Shown: positions 17,656-29,628 of the stretch, in pieces
How positions within the stretch are numbered: the first letter of the stretch is position 1
Layout of the letters: every line of letters begins with the position of its first letter
Made by a program: the position numbers and the translations under genes
Notes under the pieces: model-generated
Databases searched by the model: none
The model's input: the letters and a program-made list of their open reading frames with translations, nothing else
What the model was told of the DNA's origin: nothing
DNA from: Rhodoferax ferrireducens
GTDB taxonomy: Bacteria; Pseudomonadota; Gammaproteobacteria; Burkholderiales; Burkholderiaceae_C
Assembly (NCBI GenBank): GCA_002083775.1
Contig: MTEI01000018.1
Span: 1 to 52,849, forward strand
Direction of reading: 5' to 3'
DNA length: 52,849 bases

Positions 17656-18834
17656 TTGACGAGCTAATGCCAACTTGCTGTCTCTGGGCAATTCGGTCAC
17701 AGCGTGGTCATCCACCAGCAGCAGCGCGTTGTCATCCTGCCCAAAGGTGGCCGGGCCGATGTTGCCCACCAGCAGCGGCACCCCTTTGCGCAGGCGCTTG
17801 GCCTGGGCGTTGGCCAGCAGGTCATGGCTCTCGGCGGCGAAACCGACGCAAAACAGCTCGCCGCTCTGCGCACTGGGCGATTGCGCCAGCATCGCCAGAA
17901 TGTCGGCGTTTTCGACAAAGCTCAGTGTGGGCGTGGCACCCGAGCCGTCCTTCTTGATTTTTTGCTCAGCCGCTTGCGCTGGTCGCCAGTCGGCCACCGC
18001 CGCTGTCGCTATAAATATACTAGCTTCCTTCCCTTTCTGCATAACGGCTGCAAGCATATTTGATGCAGAACGCACATCCACACGGCGCACGCCCCTTGGC
18101 GTGGGCAAGCTCACCGGGCCAGCCACCAGCGTCACCTCAGCGCCAGCTTCACGCGCCGCGCGGGCAATGGCAAAACCCATCTTGCCGCTGGATAAATTGG
18201 TGATGCCGCGCACCGGGTCAATCGCCTCATAAGTCGGGCCAGCGGTCACCAGCACACGCTGCCCTTGCAACAGCTTGGGTTGGAAAAAGGCGATCAACTC
18301 GTCGAGCAGGTCTTGCGGCTCCAGCATGCGGCCGTCACCGGTTTCGCCGCAGGCCTGCTCACCAGTACCCACACCCAGCACCAACGCCCCATCAGCAGCC
18401 ACCTGCAGCAGGTTGCGTTGTGTGGCCGGGTGCGACCACATTTCGCGGTTCATGGCCGGTGCCAGCAACAGCGGTACGGCGTCGGCTGGTCGCGCCAGGC
18501 ACATCAAACTCAGCAACTCGTCGGCACGGCCGTGTGCCAGCTTGGCGATGAAATCAGCACTGCAGGGAGCGATCAGACAAGCAGCAGCCTCGCGGCTCAG
18601 GTTGATGTGCGCCATGTTGTTGGCCTCGCGCGCATCCCACTGTGAGGTGGCCACCGGGCGCTGACTCAGCGCCTGCATGGTCACCGGGGTGATGAACTGC
18701 TCGGCGGCCGCCGTCATAACCACCTGCACCGTGGCACCGGCCTTGATCAGCAGCCGACACAGCTCGGCAGATTTGTAGCAGGCAATGCCGCCCGTGAGGC
18801 CCAAAACAATGTGTTTTCCAGCAAGGTCTTTCAT
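17614..18834 (-). CDS. coaBC: Bifunctional phosphopantothenoylcysteine decarboxylase / phosphopantothenate-cysteine ligase
   Basis: Carries out two steps of coenzyme A synthesis. The 406-residue protein has the FMN-dependent CoaC domain first ([16 protein letters not shown]; active-site His in [18 protein letters not shown]) and the CTP-dependent CoaB domain after residue about 185 ([33 protein letters not shown]). The ATG at 18834 is used; twelve further upstream codons lack similarity. The stretch [17 protein letters not shown] and the C-terminus both resemble the dispersed repeat peptide; the C-terminal case is convincing, the internal one weak. Confidence 0.94.
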   Translation of the reverse strand: MKDLAGKHIVLGLTGGIACYKSAELCRLLIKAGATVQVVMTAAAEQFITPVTMQALSQRPVATSQWDAREANNMAHINLSREAAACLIAPCSADFIAKLAHGRADELLSLMCLARPADAVPLLLAPAMNREMWSHPATQRNLLQVAADGALVLGVGTGEQACGETGDGRMLEPQDLLDELIAFFQPKLLQGQRVLVTAGPTYEAIDPVRGITNLSSGKMGFAIARAAREAGAEVTLVAGPVSLPTPRGVRRVDVRSASNMLAAVMQKGKEASIFIATAAVADWRPAQAAEQKIKKDGSGATPTLSFVENADILAMLAQSPSAQSGELFCVGFAAESHDLLANAQAKRLRKGVPLLVGNIGPATFGQDDNALLLVDDHAVTELPRDSKLALARQLIANIAGRIRARV

Positions 18835-18877
18835 GCGCCGCAATGTAACAGAGCGCAACCCGCGTCCCACCTGCTGA

Positions 18878-20613
<1,736 letters not shown>

Positions 20614-20614
<1 letters not shown>

Positions 20615-21471
20615 TGAAACTCTGTGGTTTTGAGATTGGGCTGCAACAGCCGTTTTTCCTGATTGCCGGACCGTGTGTGATCGAATCCGAGCAATTGCAG
20701 ATGGACACCGCCGGTACGTTGAAAGAGATCACATCCAGCCTGGGCATTCCTTTCATCTTCAAGAGCAGTTTTGACAAAGCCAACCGTTCCAGCGGCAGCA
20801 CCTTTCGCGGCCCGGGCATTGACGCCGGTCTGGCGATTCTGGCCAAGGTGAAGCGTGAACTGGGCCTGCCGGTACTGACCGACATCCACTCCGAAGACCA
20901 GATTGCGCAAGTTTCTGCCGTGGTGGATGTGCTGCAAACCCCGGCGTTTTTGTGTCGGCAAACCGATTTCATCCGCGCCGTGGCGCAAAGCGGCAAGCCG
21001 GTCAACATCAAGAAGGGCCAGTTTCTGGCGCCCGGTGACATGAAAAACGTCATCGACAAAGCCCGTGCTGCGGCGCGTGAAGCGGGTCTGCCTGAAGACA
21101 ACTTCATGGCCTGCGAGCGCGGAGCAAGTTTTGGCTACAACAACCTGGTCAGCGACATGCGTTCGCTGGCGATCATGCGTGAGACTGGCGCGCCAGTGGT
21201 GTTTGACGCCACCCATTCGGTGCAATTGCCCGGCGGACAAGGCACCAGCAGCGGTGGCCAGCGCGAGATGGTGCCAGTGCTGGCCCGTGCGGCGGTAGCC
21301 GTGGGTGTGGCGGGCCTGTTCATGGAAACCCACCCGAACCCGGCGCAAGCCATGAGTGACGGCCCCAATGCCGTACCGCTCAAACACATGAAAGCCCTGC
21401 TGGAAACGCTGCTGGATCTGGACCGCGTCACCAAAAAACACGGTTTTCTTGAAAATAACTTTTCGGCGTGA
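20614..21471 (+). CDS. kdsA: 3-deoxy-8-phosphooctulonate synthase
   Basis: Condenses phosphoenolpyruvate with arabinose 5-phosphate to give KDO-8-phosphate for lipopolysaccharide. The 285-residue TIM barrel contains [11 protein letters not shown] near the N-terminus, [32 protein letters not shown] and [13 protein letters not shown]. The residue set has Asn (PVNIKKG) rather than Cys at the metal position, which suggests the metal-independent class. Translationally coupled to pyrG (TGATG). Confidence 0.96.
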
Positions 21472-21518
21472 TTGAATCGCGCATCATCAACCTGTTTTCC
21501 TGTGTGTTCAACTACTGA

Positions 21519-22814
<1,296 letters not shown>

Positions 22815-22822
22815 CCCGCCCT

Positions 22823-23098
22823 GTGGGCAGCCGCCTTGTCCCGTCCCTGCTGATTGGTTTGCTCGTGGTTTTCCACGGGCAGCTGTGGTTTGGACGAGGC
22901 AGCCTGCCCAACGTGGCCAAGTTGCGCGCTGATCTTGTGCAACAAAATCAGCGCAACGGCCAGGCTTTGCTGGCCAATCAACAGCTCGAAGCCGAGGTCC
23001 GTGACCTGAAGGAAGGCCTGGAGATGGTCGAAGAAAAGGCGCGCATGGAGCTTGGCATGGTCAAGACGAACGAGATCTACATTCAAATCTTCCGTTGA
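22823..23098 (+). CDS. ftsB: Cell division protein FtsB
   Basis: Small bitopic divisome protein that joins FtsL and FtsQ and activates septal wall synthesis. The 91-residue protein has a short N-terminus, a transmembrane helix (about residues 5-21, PSLLIGLLVVFHGQLWF), a heptad-repeat coiled coil (NVAKLRADLVQQNQRNGQ onward) and the conserved C-terminal EEKARMELGMVKTNEIY. It begins with GTG at 22823. The position after eno is standard for this gene. Confidence 0.93.
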   Translation: MGSRLVPSLLIGLLVVFHGQLWFGRGSLPNVAKLRADLVQQNQRNGQALLANQQLEAEVRDLKEGLEMVEEKARMELGMVKTNEIYIQIFR

Positions 23099-23184
23099 GC
23101 CGCCTTTGCCGGGCATTGCCTTGGTGGCGCCCTGTCCAACAGGTTTTCCAGACGCCCAAGCCGCTTTTGGCGAATTCATCGCTC

Positions 23185-23190
23185 TACAAT
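23185..23190 (+). promoter_or_regulatory. -10 box of the 6S RNA gene
   Basis: TACAAT lies seven bases upstream of the closing stem of the 6S RNA, placing transcription start near 23196-23197. A matching -35 hexamer is not clear. Confidence 0.6.
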
Positions 23191-23195
23191 GACAG

Positions 23196-23366
23196 CGTCT
23201 GCCGTGTTGGCTGGGCTGTAAATTCCTTGAACCAATGCTCTTTGAGCCAGGGCTTGGAACATTGTGTTGGCAGCGTGATCATCTCGCGTTAGATGAACCC
23301 AAGACAGCACTGACCTCGCCCACCTGAACCCCGGTTCAGGATGCCGGTCTGGCTACACGGCAGACA
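23196..23366 (+). ncRNA. ssrS: 6S RNA
   Basis: 6S RNA binds the sigma70 holoenzyme in stationary phase by mimicking an open promoter. Three things identify it: an 11-base perfect closing stem, GTCTGCCGTGT (23197-23207) with ACACGGCAGAC (23355-23365); the central-bubble element CCTTGAACC on the 5' side; and on the 3' side a small hairpin, CCTGAACCCCGGTTCAGG, at the place where E. coli 6S has CCTTGAACCAAGGGTTCAAGG. The length, about 170 nt, fits. TACAAT at 23185-23190 gives a -10 box at the right distance. Ends are estimated from the stem. Confidence 0.87.
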
Positions 23367-23385
23367 CCTTTCCCTGGCTTTATTC

Positions 23386-24204
23386 ATGCACTTTGAGCTA
23401 TCCCTGATTGTTGCTTTGGGCATATTGGGCCTGTCGACCGGTTTTTTGGCAGGACTGCTGGGCATCGGCGGGGGCATGATCATGGTGCCTTTCATTTCTG
23501 CCATTCTCTCCAGCCAGGGCGTTGAGCCCGAATTGGCCATCAAGATGGCCATTGCCACCTCCATGGCCACCATCGTCTTCACCTCTGTCTCCAGCGTGCG
23601 CGCGCATCACAAGCGGGGCGCCATCCGCTGGGATGTTGTCAAGGGGCTGGCGCCGGGCATTGTCTTGGGCGCGGCCATTGCCAGTGTGGGTGTGTTTGCC
23701 ATCCTGAAGGGTTCGGCTTTGGCGCTGTTTTTTGCGCTGTTTGTGAGCTTTTCAGCCACCCAGATGTTTCTGGACAAGAAGCCAAAGCCCAGCCGCACCC
23801 TGCCCGGCCCGGCTGGCCTGGTGGGGGCCGGTTCGGTGATCGGTTTTTTGTCGGGTCTGGTGGGTGCCGGTGGTGGTTTTGTCAGCGTGCCCTTCATGAC
23901 CTGGTGCAATGTGGCCATCCACAACGCAGTGGCTACGTCGGCCGCGCTGGGTTTCCCGATTGCCGTCGCCAATGCGCTGGGCTACATTCTGGGTGGCTCG
24001 GGCTTGACCCAGTTGCCCACCTATTCATTGGGTTACATCTGGTTGCCCGGCCTGCTGGTGATTGCCAGCTGCAGTGTCATGACGGCACCACTGGGGGCTG
24101 CTGCGGCGCACAAATTGCCTGTCAAACGGCTCAAGCGCGTGTTTGCCAGCATTCTGTACCTTCTGGCGGCTTACATGTTGTATCGGGGCATCAGCACCTG
24201 GTGA
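23386..24204 (+). CDS. Sulfite exporter TauE/SafE family permease
   Basis: A 272-residue membrane protein with two repeated halves and eight or so helices. Each half opens with the family motif: GFLAGLLGIGGGMIMVPF (about residue 20) and GFLSGLVGAGGGFVSVPFM (about residue 160). Family members export sulfite, sulfoacetate or similar organosulfur anions; the cargo here is unknown. The ATG at 23386 is preferred; an upstream ATG at 23341 lies inside the 3' arm of the 6S RNA. Confidence 0.87.
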   Translation: MHFELSLIVALGILGLSTGFLAGLLGIGGGMIMVPFISAILSSQGVEPELAIKMAIATSMATIVFTSVSSVRAHHKRGAIRWDVVKGLAPGIVLGAAIASVGVFAILKGSALALFFALFVSFSATQMFLDKKPKPSRTLPGPAGLVGAGSVIGFLSGLVGAGGGFVSVPFMTWCNVAIHNAVATSAALGFPIAVANALGYILGGSGLTQLPTYSLGYIWLPGLLVIASCSVMTAPLGAAAAHKLPVKRLKRVFASILYLLAAYMLYRGISTW

Positions 24205-24223
24205 CGGTGGCAAGCTGGCCAGA

Positions 24224-25219
24224 CTAGCCCATCAGGGCCAGCATCAGCGCCACCCGGGCTTTGACCGGCGACAAGCCGTCAGAATGGTCAAATTCGCTCT
24301 GGGTAGTGGGTAGCACCCGCCCGCTGGCGCAACGCGTAGAGCGCACCACCTTCACACCCGCCTGCACCGCCCGGCGCAAGGCGTCCTCCAGATCATGGTG
24401 CAAGGTGCCGTTGCCGGTGCCCGCCACCACCAAGCCACGCAGCGGCGCAACACCCGGCCAGGGTCGCAGCAAGGCATCCACCACAGCCGCACTGCCCCCG
24501 GCGTAGTTCAGCACAATTTCGACGCGCGGCCAGTCTGCGGCAGTTGCTATGCCTTTAATATCTACTCGCCCTTTATCCGTAAGGGCTAGAGGCCAATTTC
24601 TTATAGATCTGACAGCACCTTCCTCGACATAGCCGAGCGGGCCTGCATCGCCCGAGCTGAAGGCATCAAGTTTGTAGGTGTGCGACTTCTGTACCTCCAG
24701 CGCACCATGCACCGTGCCCGCGCACACCACCATCACGCCCTGCGCGCCGGGCGTCAGGGCCACAGCGGCAGCATCCAGCAAATTTTGCGGGCCATCCGGA
24801 TTCAGCGCCGAGGCGGGCCGCATGGCACAGGTCAACACCACCGGTTTGGCATGGATCAGCGCCGGCGGCAGCACGGCGTGCAGAAAGTAGGCCGTTTCTT
24901 CCAGCGTGTCGGTGCCGTGGGTGATGACGATGCCAAGCACATCGTTTTGCGCCAGGTGGTGCACCACGCGTTGCGCCAAAGCCCGCCAGATGTCAAAAGA
25001 CATGTCTTTGCTGTCCACCTGCGCCACCTGTTCGCTGCAGAGCGGGTGACCTCGCAACACGGTTTGCAGACCAGGCACAGCGTCCAGCAGAGCGGCAATA
25101 CCCACCTGCGCGGCGGTATAGCCAATGTTGTCAGACACATGGGAGGCCGTGCCGGCAATGGTGCCACCCGTGCCCAGCACCCACAATGTTTTTGAACTTT
25201 GATCAGATACCACTTGCAT
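24224..25219 (-). CDS. Asparaginase, with a repeat-derived segment
   Basis: A 331-residue type II-like L-asparaginase/glutaminase. Catalytic triads are visible: first Thr in [11 protein letters not shown] (residues 14-24), and the Thr-Asp pair in [15 protein letters not shown] (99-113), with Lys in [15 protein letters not shown] region. No signal peptide is evident, so it is probably cytoplasmic. Residues about 205-225 ([21 protein letters not shown]) come from a dispersed palindromic repeat. It is divergent from lexA, and the two SOS boxes lie 12-46 bp from its start codon. Confidence 0.9.
   Translation of the reverse strand: MQVVSDQSSKTLWVLGTGGTIAGTASHVSDNIGYTAAQVGIAALLDAVPGLQTVLRGHPLCSEQVAQVDSKDMSFDIWRALAQRVVHHLAQNDVLGIVITHGTDTLEETAYFLHAVLPPALIHAKPVVLTCAMRPASALNPDGPQNLLDAAAVALTPGAQGVMVVCAGTVHGALEVQKSHTYKLDAFSSGDAGPLGYVEEGAVRSIRNWPLALTDKGRVDIKGIATAADWPRVEIVLNYAGGSAAVVDALLRPWPGVAPLRGLVVAGTGNGTLHHDLEDALRRAVQAGVKVVRSTRCASGRVLPTTQSEFDHSDGLSPVKARVALMLALMG
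24556..24608 (+). repeat. Dispersed palindromic repeat, copy 7 (inside the asparaginase gene)
   Basis: ATATCTACTCGCCCTTTA, CCGTAAGGGCTAGAGGCC, AATTTCTTATAGAT: near-consensus over its whole length. The asparaginase gene on the other strand reads through it in the same frame as the copies in uvrC and mshQ. Confidence 0.85.
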
Positions 25220-25230
25220 GCTTTCAAAAA

Positions 25231-25246
25231 CTGGTTAAAAATACAG
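25231..25246. promoter_or_regulatory. SOS (LexA) box 1
   Basis: CTGG-N8-ACAG (CTGGTTAAAAATACAG), embedded in a larger symmetry AACTGG...ACAGTT. The betaproteobacterial LexA site is CTGT-N8-ACAG; one base differs. It lies between the divergent asparaginase and lexA genes, 12 bp from the asparaginase start codon. Confidence 0.75.
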
Positions 25247-25249
25247 TTA

Positions 25250-25265
25250 CTGGACATGAAAACAG
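25250..25265. promoter_or_regulatory. SOS (LexA) box 2
   Basis: CTGG-N8-ACAG (CTGGACATGAAAACAG), the same variant half-site as box 1 and 19 bp from it centre to centre, so the two sit nearly on one face of the DNA over two turns. It is 50 bp upstream of the lexA start. Tandem boxes before lexA are known in E. coli and fit autorepression. Confidence 0.75.
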
Positions 25266-25315
25266 TGGTTTTAATGCCAGTTGCGTTTGCCTCAAGCCCC
25301 AAAAAAGGAGTTGCC

Positions 25316-25990
25316 ATGCTCACCCGCCCCAAACTGACCGATCGCCAGCAGCAGATCCTTGATCTTATCCAGAGCGCCATCGCGCGCACCGGTGCGCCGC
25401 CCACGCGCGCCGAGATCGCCACCGAACTCGGCTTCAAATCCGCCAACGCGGCCGAAGAGCATTTGCAGGCGCTGGCACGCAAGGGTGCCATTGAACTGGT
25501 GAGCGGTACCTCGCGCGGCATTCGGCTGCGTGGTGATGCCTTGCGTTCCATCAACGAGTCGCGCAGCGCGCAGTTTGCATCGCCGCTTGCCGCGCTGGCC
25601 CAGTTGGCTTTGCCACTGATAGGCCGTGTCGCTGCCGGCTCGCCCATCTTGGCGCAGGAGCATGTGGACCGAACCTATTACGTTGAAAGCAGCCTGTTCC
25701 AGCGCAAGCCTGATTACCTGCTGAAAGTGCGTGGCATGTCCATGCGCGACGCGGGCATCATGGACGGCGATTTGCTGGCGGTACAAACCACGCGCGATGC
25801 CAAAAACGGCCAGATCGTGGTGGCCCGTCTCGGCGATGAAGTCACCGTCAAACGTTTCATGCGCCACAACAACACCATCGAGCTGCACCCGGAAAACCCG
25901 GACTACCAGACTATTCTGGTTGAGCCCGGCGAGCCTTTCGAGATTGAAGGCCTGGCCGTGGGCCTGATTCGCAACACCATGCTGATGTAG
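25316..25990 (+). CDS. lexA: SOS repressor LexA
   Basis: Represses DNA-damage genes until RecA filaments trigger self-cleavage. The 224-residue protein has an N-terminal winged helix ([13 protein letters not shown] ... [12 protein letters not shown], 1-75), the Ala107-Gly108 cleavage bond in RVAAGSP, catalytic Ser142 in VRGMSMRD and Lys179 in EVTVKRF. The start at ATG 25316 is preceded by AAAAGGAG. Two LexA boxes lie upstream. Confidence 0.97.
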   Translation: MLTRPKLTDRQQQILDLIQSAIARTGAPPTRAEIATELGFKSANAAEEHLQALARKGAIELVSGTSRGIRLRGDALRSINESRSAQFASPLAALAQLALPLIGRVAAGSPILAQEHVDRTYYVESSLFQRKPDYLLKVRGMSMRDAGIMDGDLLAVQTTRDAKNGQIVVARLGDEVTVKRFMRHNNTIELHPENPDYQTILVEPGEPFEIEGLAVGLIRNTMLM

Positions 25991-26052
25991 GCACCGCCCA
26001 ACAGCCTGCCAATAACCTGCCACCGCCACACCCCGTCTTTGCCACACCGTCC

Positions 26053-26418
26053 GTGAAAGCCAGCACCATGCACAACACGCACAGCAGTTCATCCGTTTTC
26101 CAATCGTTCAAGGCGCTGTGGTTATGGCTGATGGCCAAGCCAGGGCAATCCTCGCCAACACCCGCCCGCGTCATCGTCAGCCCACTGCCAGTGAGTGCGC
26201 CAGCTTGCGCTGCGCCGGTTGCCCTGTCAGGCCGCCAAGACCCTCGGTCGGCGGACGCAGGCAGCCGGGCCACAGCTGGCCGGTCGGTACGTGTGCTGCA
26301 GGTGGTGGAAGCTGGCCAAAGCCCGGCCCAATCCGGGCGCTTGCGCATCTCGGGGCGCATGGCCGATGTGTGCGCCGAGTTGGACCGGCTGGCCGCCCGG
26401 GAAGCATTGCAGCACTGA
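26053..26418 (+). CDS. Small conserved protein downstream of lexA
   Basis: A 121-residue ORF with GTG start at 26053 (ATG at 26068 is an alternative). The first ~35 residues include an aromatic, possibly amphipathic helix (FQSFKALWLWLMAKPG), the middle is Pro/Ala/Ser-rich, and the C-terminus SGRMADVCAELDRLAAREA is well structured and looks conserved. It begins 62 bp after lexA on the same strand with no terminator, so it should be read with lexA and thus be SOS-controlled. It does not look like SulA. Function unknown. Confidence 0.6.
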   Translation: MKASTMHNTHSSSSVFQSFKALWLWLMAKPGQSSPTPARVIVSPLPVSAPACAAPVALSGRQDPRSADAGSRATAGRSVRVLQVVEAGQSPAQSGRLRISGRMADVCAELDRLAAREALQH

Positions 26419-26526
26419 CGTGCGCAGCGCGTTCAGCCGTCCACCCAGACGGCGCCCCGCGTCATTGTTGACAATTTCCGGCATCTGAACTGATCAGATT
26501 GCGCCTGCCAAGGCACAATCGACAGC

Positions 26527-27534
26527 ATGAATATCGCGATTCTTGATGATTATCAGGATGCCGTTCGCAAATTGGCGTGCGCATCCAAGCTGGAGGCCTA
26601 CCAGGCCAAGGTCTACACCAACACTGTCAAAGGGCTGGGGCAACTGTCCCTGCGGCTGAAAGACGCCGATGTGATCGTGCTCAACCGGGAACGTACCCAT
26701 TTGCCACGTGCCGTGATTGACAAGCTGCCAAGGCTCAAGTTGATATCGCAAACGGGTCGGGTGGGGCCGCACCTGGACGTGCATGCATGCACCGAGCGTG
26801 GCATTGCCGTGGCCGAAGGTACTGGCTCACCAGTGGCACCAGCCGAACTGGCGTGGGCGCTGATCATGGCCTCCGTGCGGCGCCTGCCGCAATACATTGG
26901 CAATCTCAAGCACGGTGTGTGGCAGCAGTCCGGCCTGAAGTCCAGCAGTATGCCGGTCAATTTCGGGCTGGGTACCACCCTGAAAGGCCGCACACTGGGC
27001 ATTTGGGGCTATGGCCGCATTGGGCAACTGGTGGCGGGTTACGGGCGGGCCTTTGGCATGCGGGTGGTCATCTGGGGCCGGGCACCTTCGCGCGAGCGGG
27101 CGGTACTGGACGGCTACGAGGTGACCAGCACGCGCGAAGAGCTGTTTGAACAATCAGACGTGCTGTCGTTGCACCTGCGTCTGAACGACGAGACCACAGG
27201 CATCGTCAGCGCAGAAGACTTGGCCAGGATGAAACCCACTGCGCTGCTGGTCAACATCTCGCGCGCTGAACTGATCCAGCACGACGCTTTGCTGAGTGCG
27301 CTGAACCGGGGCCGCCCCGGCATGGCGGCAGTGGATGTTTACGAGTCTGAGCCAATTTTGCAGGGCCACGCCTTGCTGCGGCTGGAAAACTGCATTTGCA
27401 CACCGCACATTGGCTATGTTGAGCAAGACAGTTACGAGATGTACTTTGGCGCGGCGTTTGACAACGTGGTGAACTTCATCAAAGGGCGCCCCACCAACAT
27501 CGTCAACCCCGGCGCCCTGCAAGTCAGGCGCTGA
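26527..27534 (+). CDS. D-2-hydroxyacid dehydrogenase family protein
   Basis: A 335-residue NAD-dependent dehydrogenase of the phosphoglycerate dehydrogenase-like group. The cofactor motif is LGIWGYGRIGQLVAGYG (about residue 158); catalytic Arg is replaced or shifted in NISRAELIQ, Glu is in DVYESEP and the His in CTPHIGYVEQDSYE, where the Tyr-Val-Glu after His is typical of this subgroup. Substrate unknown. Distinct from the GhrB-like gene at 12622-13605. Confidence 0.85.
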   Translation: MNIAILDDYQDAVRKLACASKLEAYQAKVYTNTVKGLGQLSLRLKDADVIVLNRERTHLPRAVIDKLPRLKLISQTGRVGPHLDVHACTERGIAVAEGTGSPVAPAELAWALIMASVRRLPQYIGNLKHGVWQQSGLKSSSMPVNFGLGTTLKGRTLGIWGYGRIGQLVAGYGRAFGMRVVIWGRAPSRERAVLDGYEVTSTREELFEQSDVLSLHLRLNDETTGIVSAEDLARMKPTALLVNISRAELIQHDALLSALNRGRPGMAAVDVYESEPILQGHALLRLENCICTPHIGYVEQDSYEMYFGAAFDNVVNFIKGRPTNIVNPGALQVRR

Positions 27535-27613
27535 CCCTGCACGCGGCCAGAGTTTGGACTGCGCGTCGCGCAGGTGACACACCGGGCGTTTTCAGTCTCT
27601 AAGATGGCAGGCC

Positions 27614-28327
27614 ATGAACGACGCCAACCTGACCCTTGAAGAGCGCGCTGCCATCAACGCCGGGCGCTGGTTTGCCAGCCTGTCACCCTCACTCAAACAC
27701 GACATTTTGCGCTGCGCCTACGTCAAGCGCTACCAGGACGGCGAGCTGATCTCCGCCCGCGGCGAGCAGCCGCAGGAGTGGCTGGCCTGTGCCAAGGGTG
27801 CGGTGCGTGTCAGCTCCACCACGCTCTCAGGCAAGCAGGTCACGCTCACCTATGTCGAGCCAGGCATCTGGTTTGGCGATGTGGCCATCTTTGATGGCGA
27901 CCGGCGCACCCACGATGCCTACGCCCACGGCGACACCACCACCCTGTGCGTGGCGCGGGCCGATTTCACCAAGGTGCTGGCCCAGCACAGCGAGCTGTAT
28001 GAAGCCCTGTTGCGTCTGCACGCGCGACGCATCCGCCAGCTCTACGGCCTGGTGGAAGACCTCAACACCCTGCCCTTGCGCGCCCGCCTGGCCAAGCAGT
28101 TGCTGCACCTGGCCCGCTCTTACGGCGTGCCCTCGCTGAGCGACGCCACCGAAGTGCGCATCGGCCTGCAACTGGCCCAGGAAGAACTGGCCCAGTTGCT
28201 GGGTGCCTCGCGTCAGCGCGTGAACCAGGAGCTCAAAGCCATGGAGCGCGATGACATCATTCGCATCGAAGCTGGGGGCGTGGTGGTGCGCAACCGCAGC
28301 GCCCTGATGCAACTCACCCAACTCTGA
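27614..28327 (+). CDS. Crp/Fnr family transcriptional regulator
   Basis: A 237-residue regulator. Residues about 25-140 form a cyclic-nucleotide-binding-like beta barrel (ISARGEQPQEWLACAKGAVRV ... GIWFGDVAIFDG), then a dimer helix and a C-terminal winged helix with recognition helix in QEELAQLLGASRQRVNQELKAME. It has no N-terminal cysteine cluster, so it is not an oxygen-sensing FNR. The phosphotransferase and acyl-CoA dehydrogenase genes follow, so it may control them; that is inference. Confidence 0.86.
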   Translation: MNDANLTLEERAAINAGRWFASLSPSLKHDILRCAYVKRYQDGELISARGEQPQEWLACAKGAVRVSSTTLSGKQVTLTYVEPGIWFGDVAIFDGDRRTHDAYAHGDTTTLCVARADFTKVLAQHSELYEALLRLHARRIRQLYGLVEDLNTLPLRARLAKQLLHLARSYGVPSLSDATEVRIGLQLAQEELAQLLGASRQRVNQELKAMERDDIIRIEAGGVVVRNRSALMQLTQL

Positions 28328-28342
28328 ACACATACCTTCCCC

Positions 28343-29431
28343 ATGAGCAACTCTGACGATTTTTCTGGCACCCGGGCCGTGCCACCCAACCAGGCCTTTG
28401 ATGAAGCCGCCCTGGCCCACTGGCTCACGCAACACCTGCCCGGTTTTGCCGGTCCACTGCGCGTGGCGTCGTTCAAGGGCGGCCAGTCCAACCCCACCTA
28501 CCAGCTCATCACGCCGGGCCAGACCTATGTGATGCGCTCCAAACCCGGGCCAGTGTCCAAACTGCTGCCGTCTGCGCACGCCATCGAGCGCGAGTTTGCG
28601 GTGATGAGCGGCCTGGCCAACTCTGCCGTGCCGGTGCCGCAGATGTTGTGCCTGTGCGAGGACGAGTCGGTCATTGGCCGGGCGTTTTACATCATGTCGT
28701 TCATGGCCGGGCGCATCTACTGGGACCAGTCCCTGCCCGGCATGACACCGCAAGAACGCGGCGAGATTTACAACGAAATGAACCGCGTGATGGCTGCGCT
28801 GCACTCGGTGGACTATGCAGCCGCCGGGCTGGCCGCCTACGGCAAACCCGGCAACTATTTCGAGCGCCAGATTGGTCGCTGGAGCAAGCAATATGTCGCC
28901 TCCATCACCCAGCCCATTGACGAAATGGACCAGCTGATGGCCTGGCTACCGCACAACATCCCGGCGATGGCCCGCGACCCGGCGATGGTCAGCATCGTGC
29001 ATGGCGACTTCCGTATGGACAACCTGGTGTTCCACCCGACCGAGCCGCGTGTGATCGCAGTGCTGGATTGGGAGCTGTCCACGCTGGGCCACCCGCTGGC
29101 CGATTTCAGCTACCACTGCATGGCCTGGCACATCACGCCTGGTGCCTTTCGTGGCATTGGTGGGTTGGATCTGGCGGCGCTGGGCATCCCCTCTGAAACG
29201 GACTACATCCGCCAGTATTGCGAGCGCATCGGCCTGACCACGCCTGAGCAACTGGCGCAGGACTGGGCCTTTTACATGGCGTACAACCTGTTTCGCATGG
29301 CCGCCATTCTGCAAGGCATCGGCAAACGGGTGGAAGCCGGTACCGCCGCCAGCGCGCAGGCGATTCAGGCTGCAGCCGGGGCGCGGCCACTGGCGCAACT
29401 GGCCTGGCAGTTTGCGCAGCGCCGTGAGTGA
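28343..29431 (+). CDS. Phosphotransferase family protein (APH-like, ACAD10/11-type)
   Basis: A 362-residue kinase-fold protein. The catalytic loop is VHGDFRMDNLVFHP (HGDxxxxN) and the metal-binding Asp is in VLDWELSTLGHPLAD. The segment SNPTYQLITPGQTYVMRSKP corresponds to the nucleotide-binding lobe. These proteins resemble the N-terminal half of mammalian ACAD10/11, which phosphorylates 4-hydroxy fatty acyl-CoA before the dehydrogenase half acts. Here the acyl-CoA dehydrogenase is the next gene on the strand, so the two likely cooperate in fatty-acid turnover. Confidence 0.85.
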   Translation: MSNSDDFSGTRAVPPNQAFDEAALAHWLTQHLPGFAGPLRVASFKGGQSNPTYQLITPGQTYVMRSKPGPVSKLLPSAHAIEREFAVMSGLANSAVPVPQMLCLCEDESVIGRAFYIMSFMAGRIYWDQSLPGMTPQERGEIYNEMNRVMAALHSVDYAAAGLAAYGKPGNYFERQIGRWSKQYVASITQPIDEMDQLMAWLPHNIPAMARDPAMVSIVHGDFRMDNLVFHPTEPRVIAVLDWELSTLGHPLADFSYHCMAWHITPGAFRGIGGLDLAALGIPSETDYIRQYCERIGLTTPEQLAQDWAFYMAYNLFRMAAILQGIGKRVEAGTAASAQAIQAAAGARPLAQLAWQFAQRRE

Positions 29432-29471
29432 TTTGCCCGGATGCAAGCTATGAGGATTTGCGTCTTGGGTG

Positions 29472-29551
29472 GCAGTGTGTGGGGTACGGGAGCCCGCCTC
29501 ATACGCGCTTCGCTTTGCGAAATCGGCGGTCACCCATACCCCACACACTGC
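29472..29551. repeat. Long stem-loop with conserved loop, copy A
   Basis: Arms GCAGTGTGTGGGGTA (29472-29486) and TACCCCACACACTGC (29537-29551) pair perfectly over 15 bases, with further pairing inside (GGG/CCC, CCGCC/GGCGG). The loop carries GCCTCATACGCG, then GAAATCGGC. The loop, but not the stem, recurs in inverted orientation in copy B. Confidence 0.8.
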
Positions 29552-29628
29552 TGCACGCGCTCAGGTTCGCCAGCATGCAACAGCCGGGCCCCAAAAATGT
29601 GCCGAACACTACAACTGTCTCAGGCCAT

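Noticed and set aside
18004..18065. Possible further copy of the dispersed repeat inside coaBC
   Set aside because: Some resemblance (GCTAT ... AGCATATTT, and peptide [10 protein letters not shown]), but the palindrome is gone and the length matches normal CoaBC, so it may be chance.
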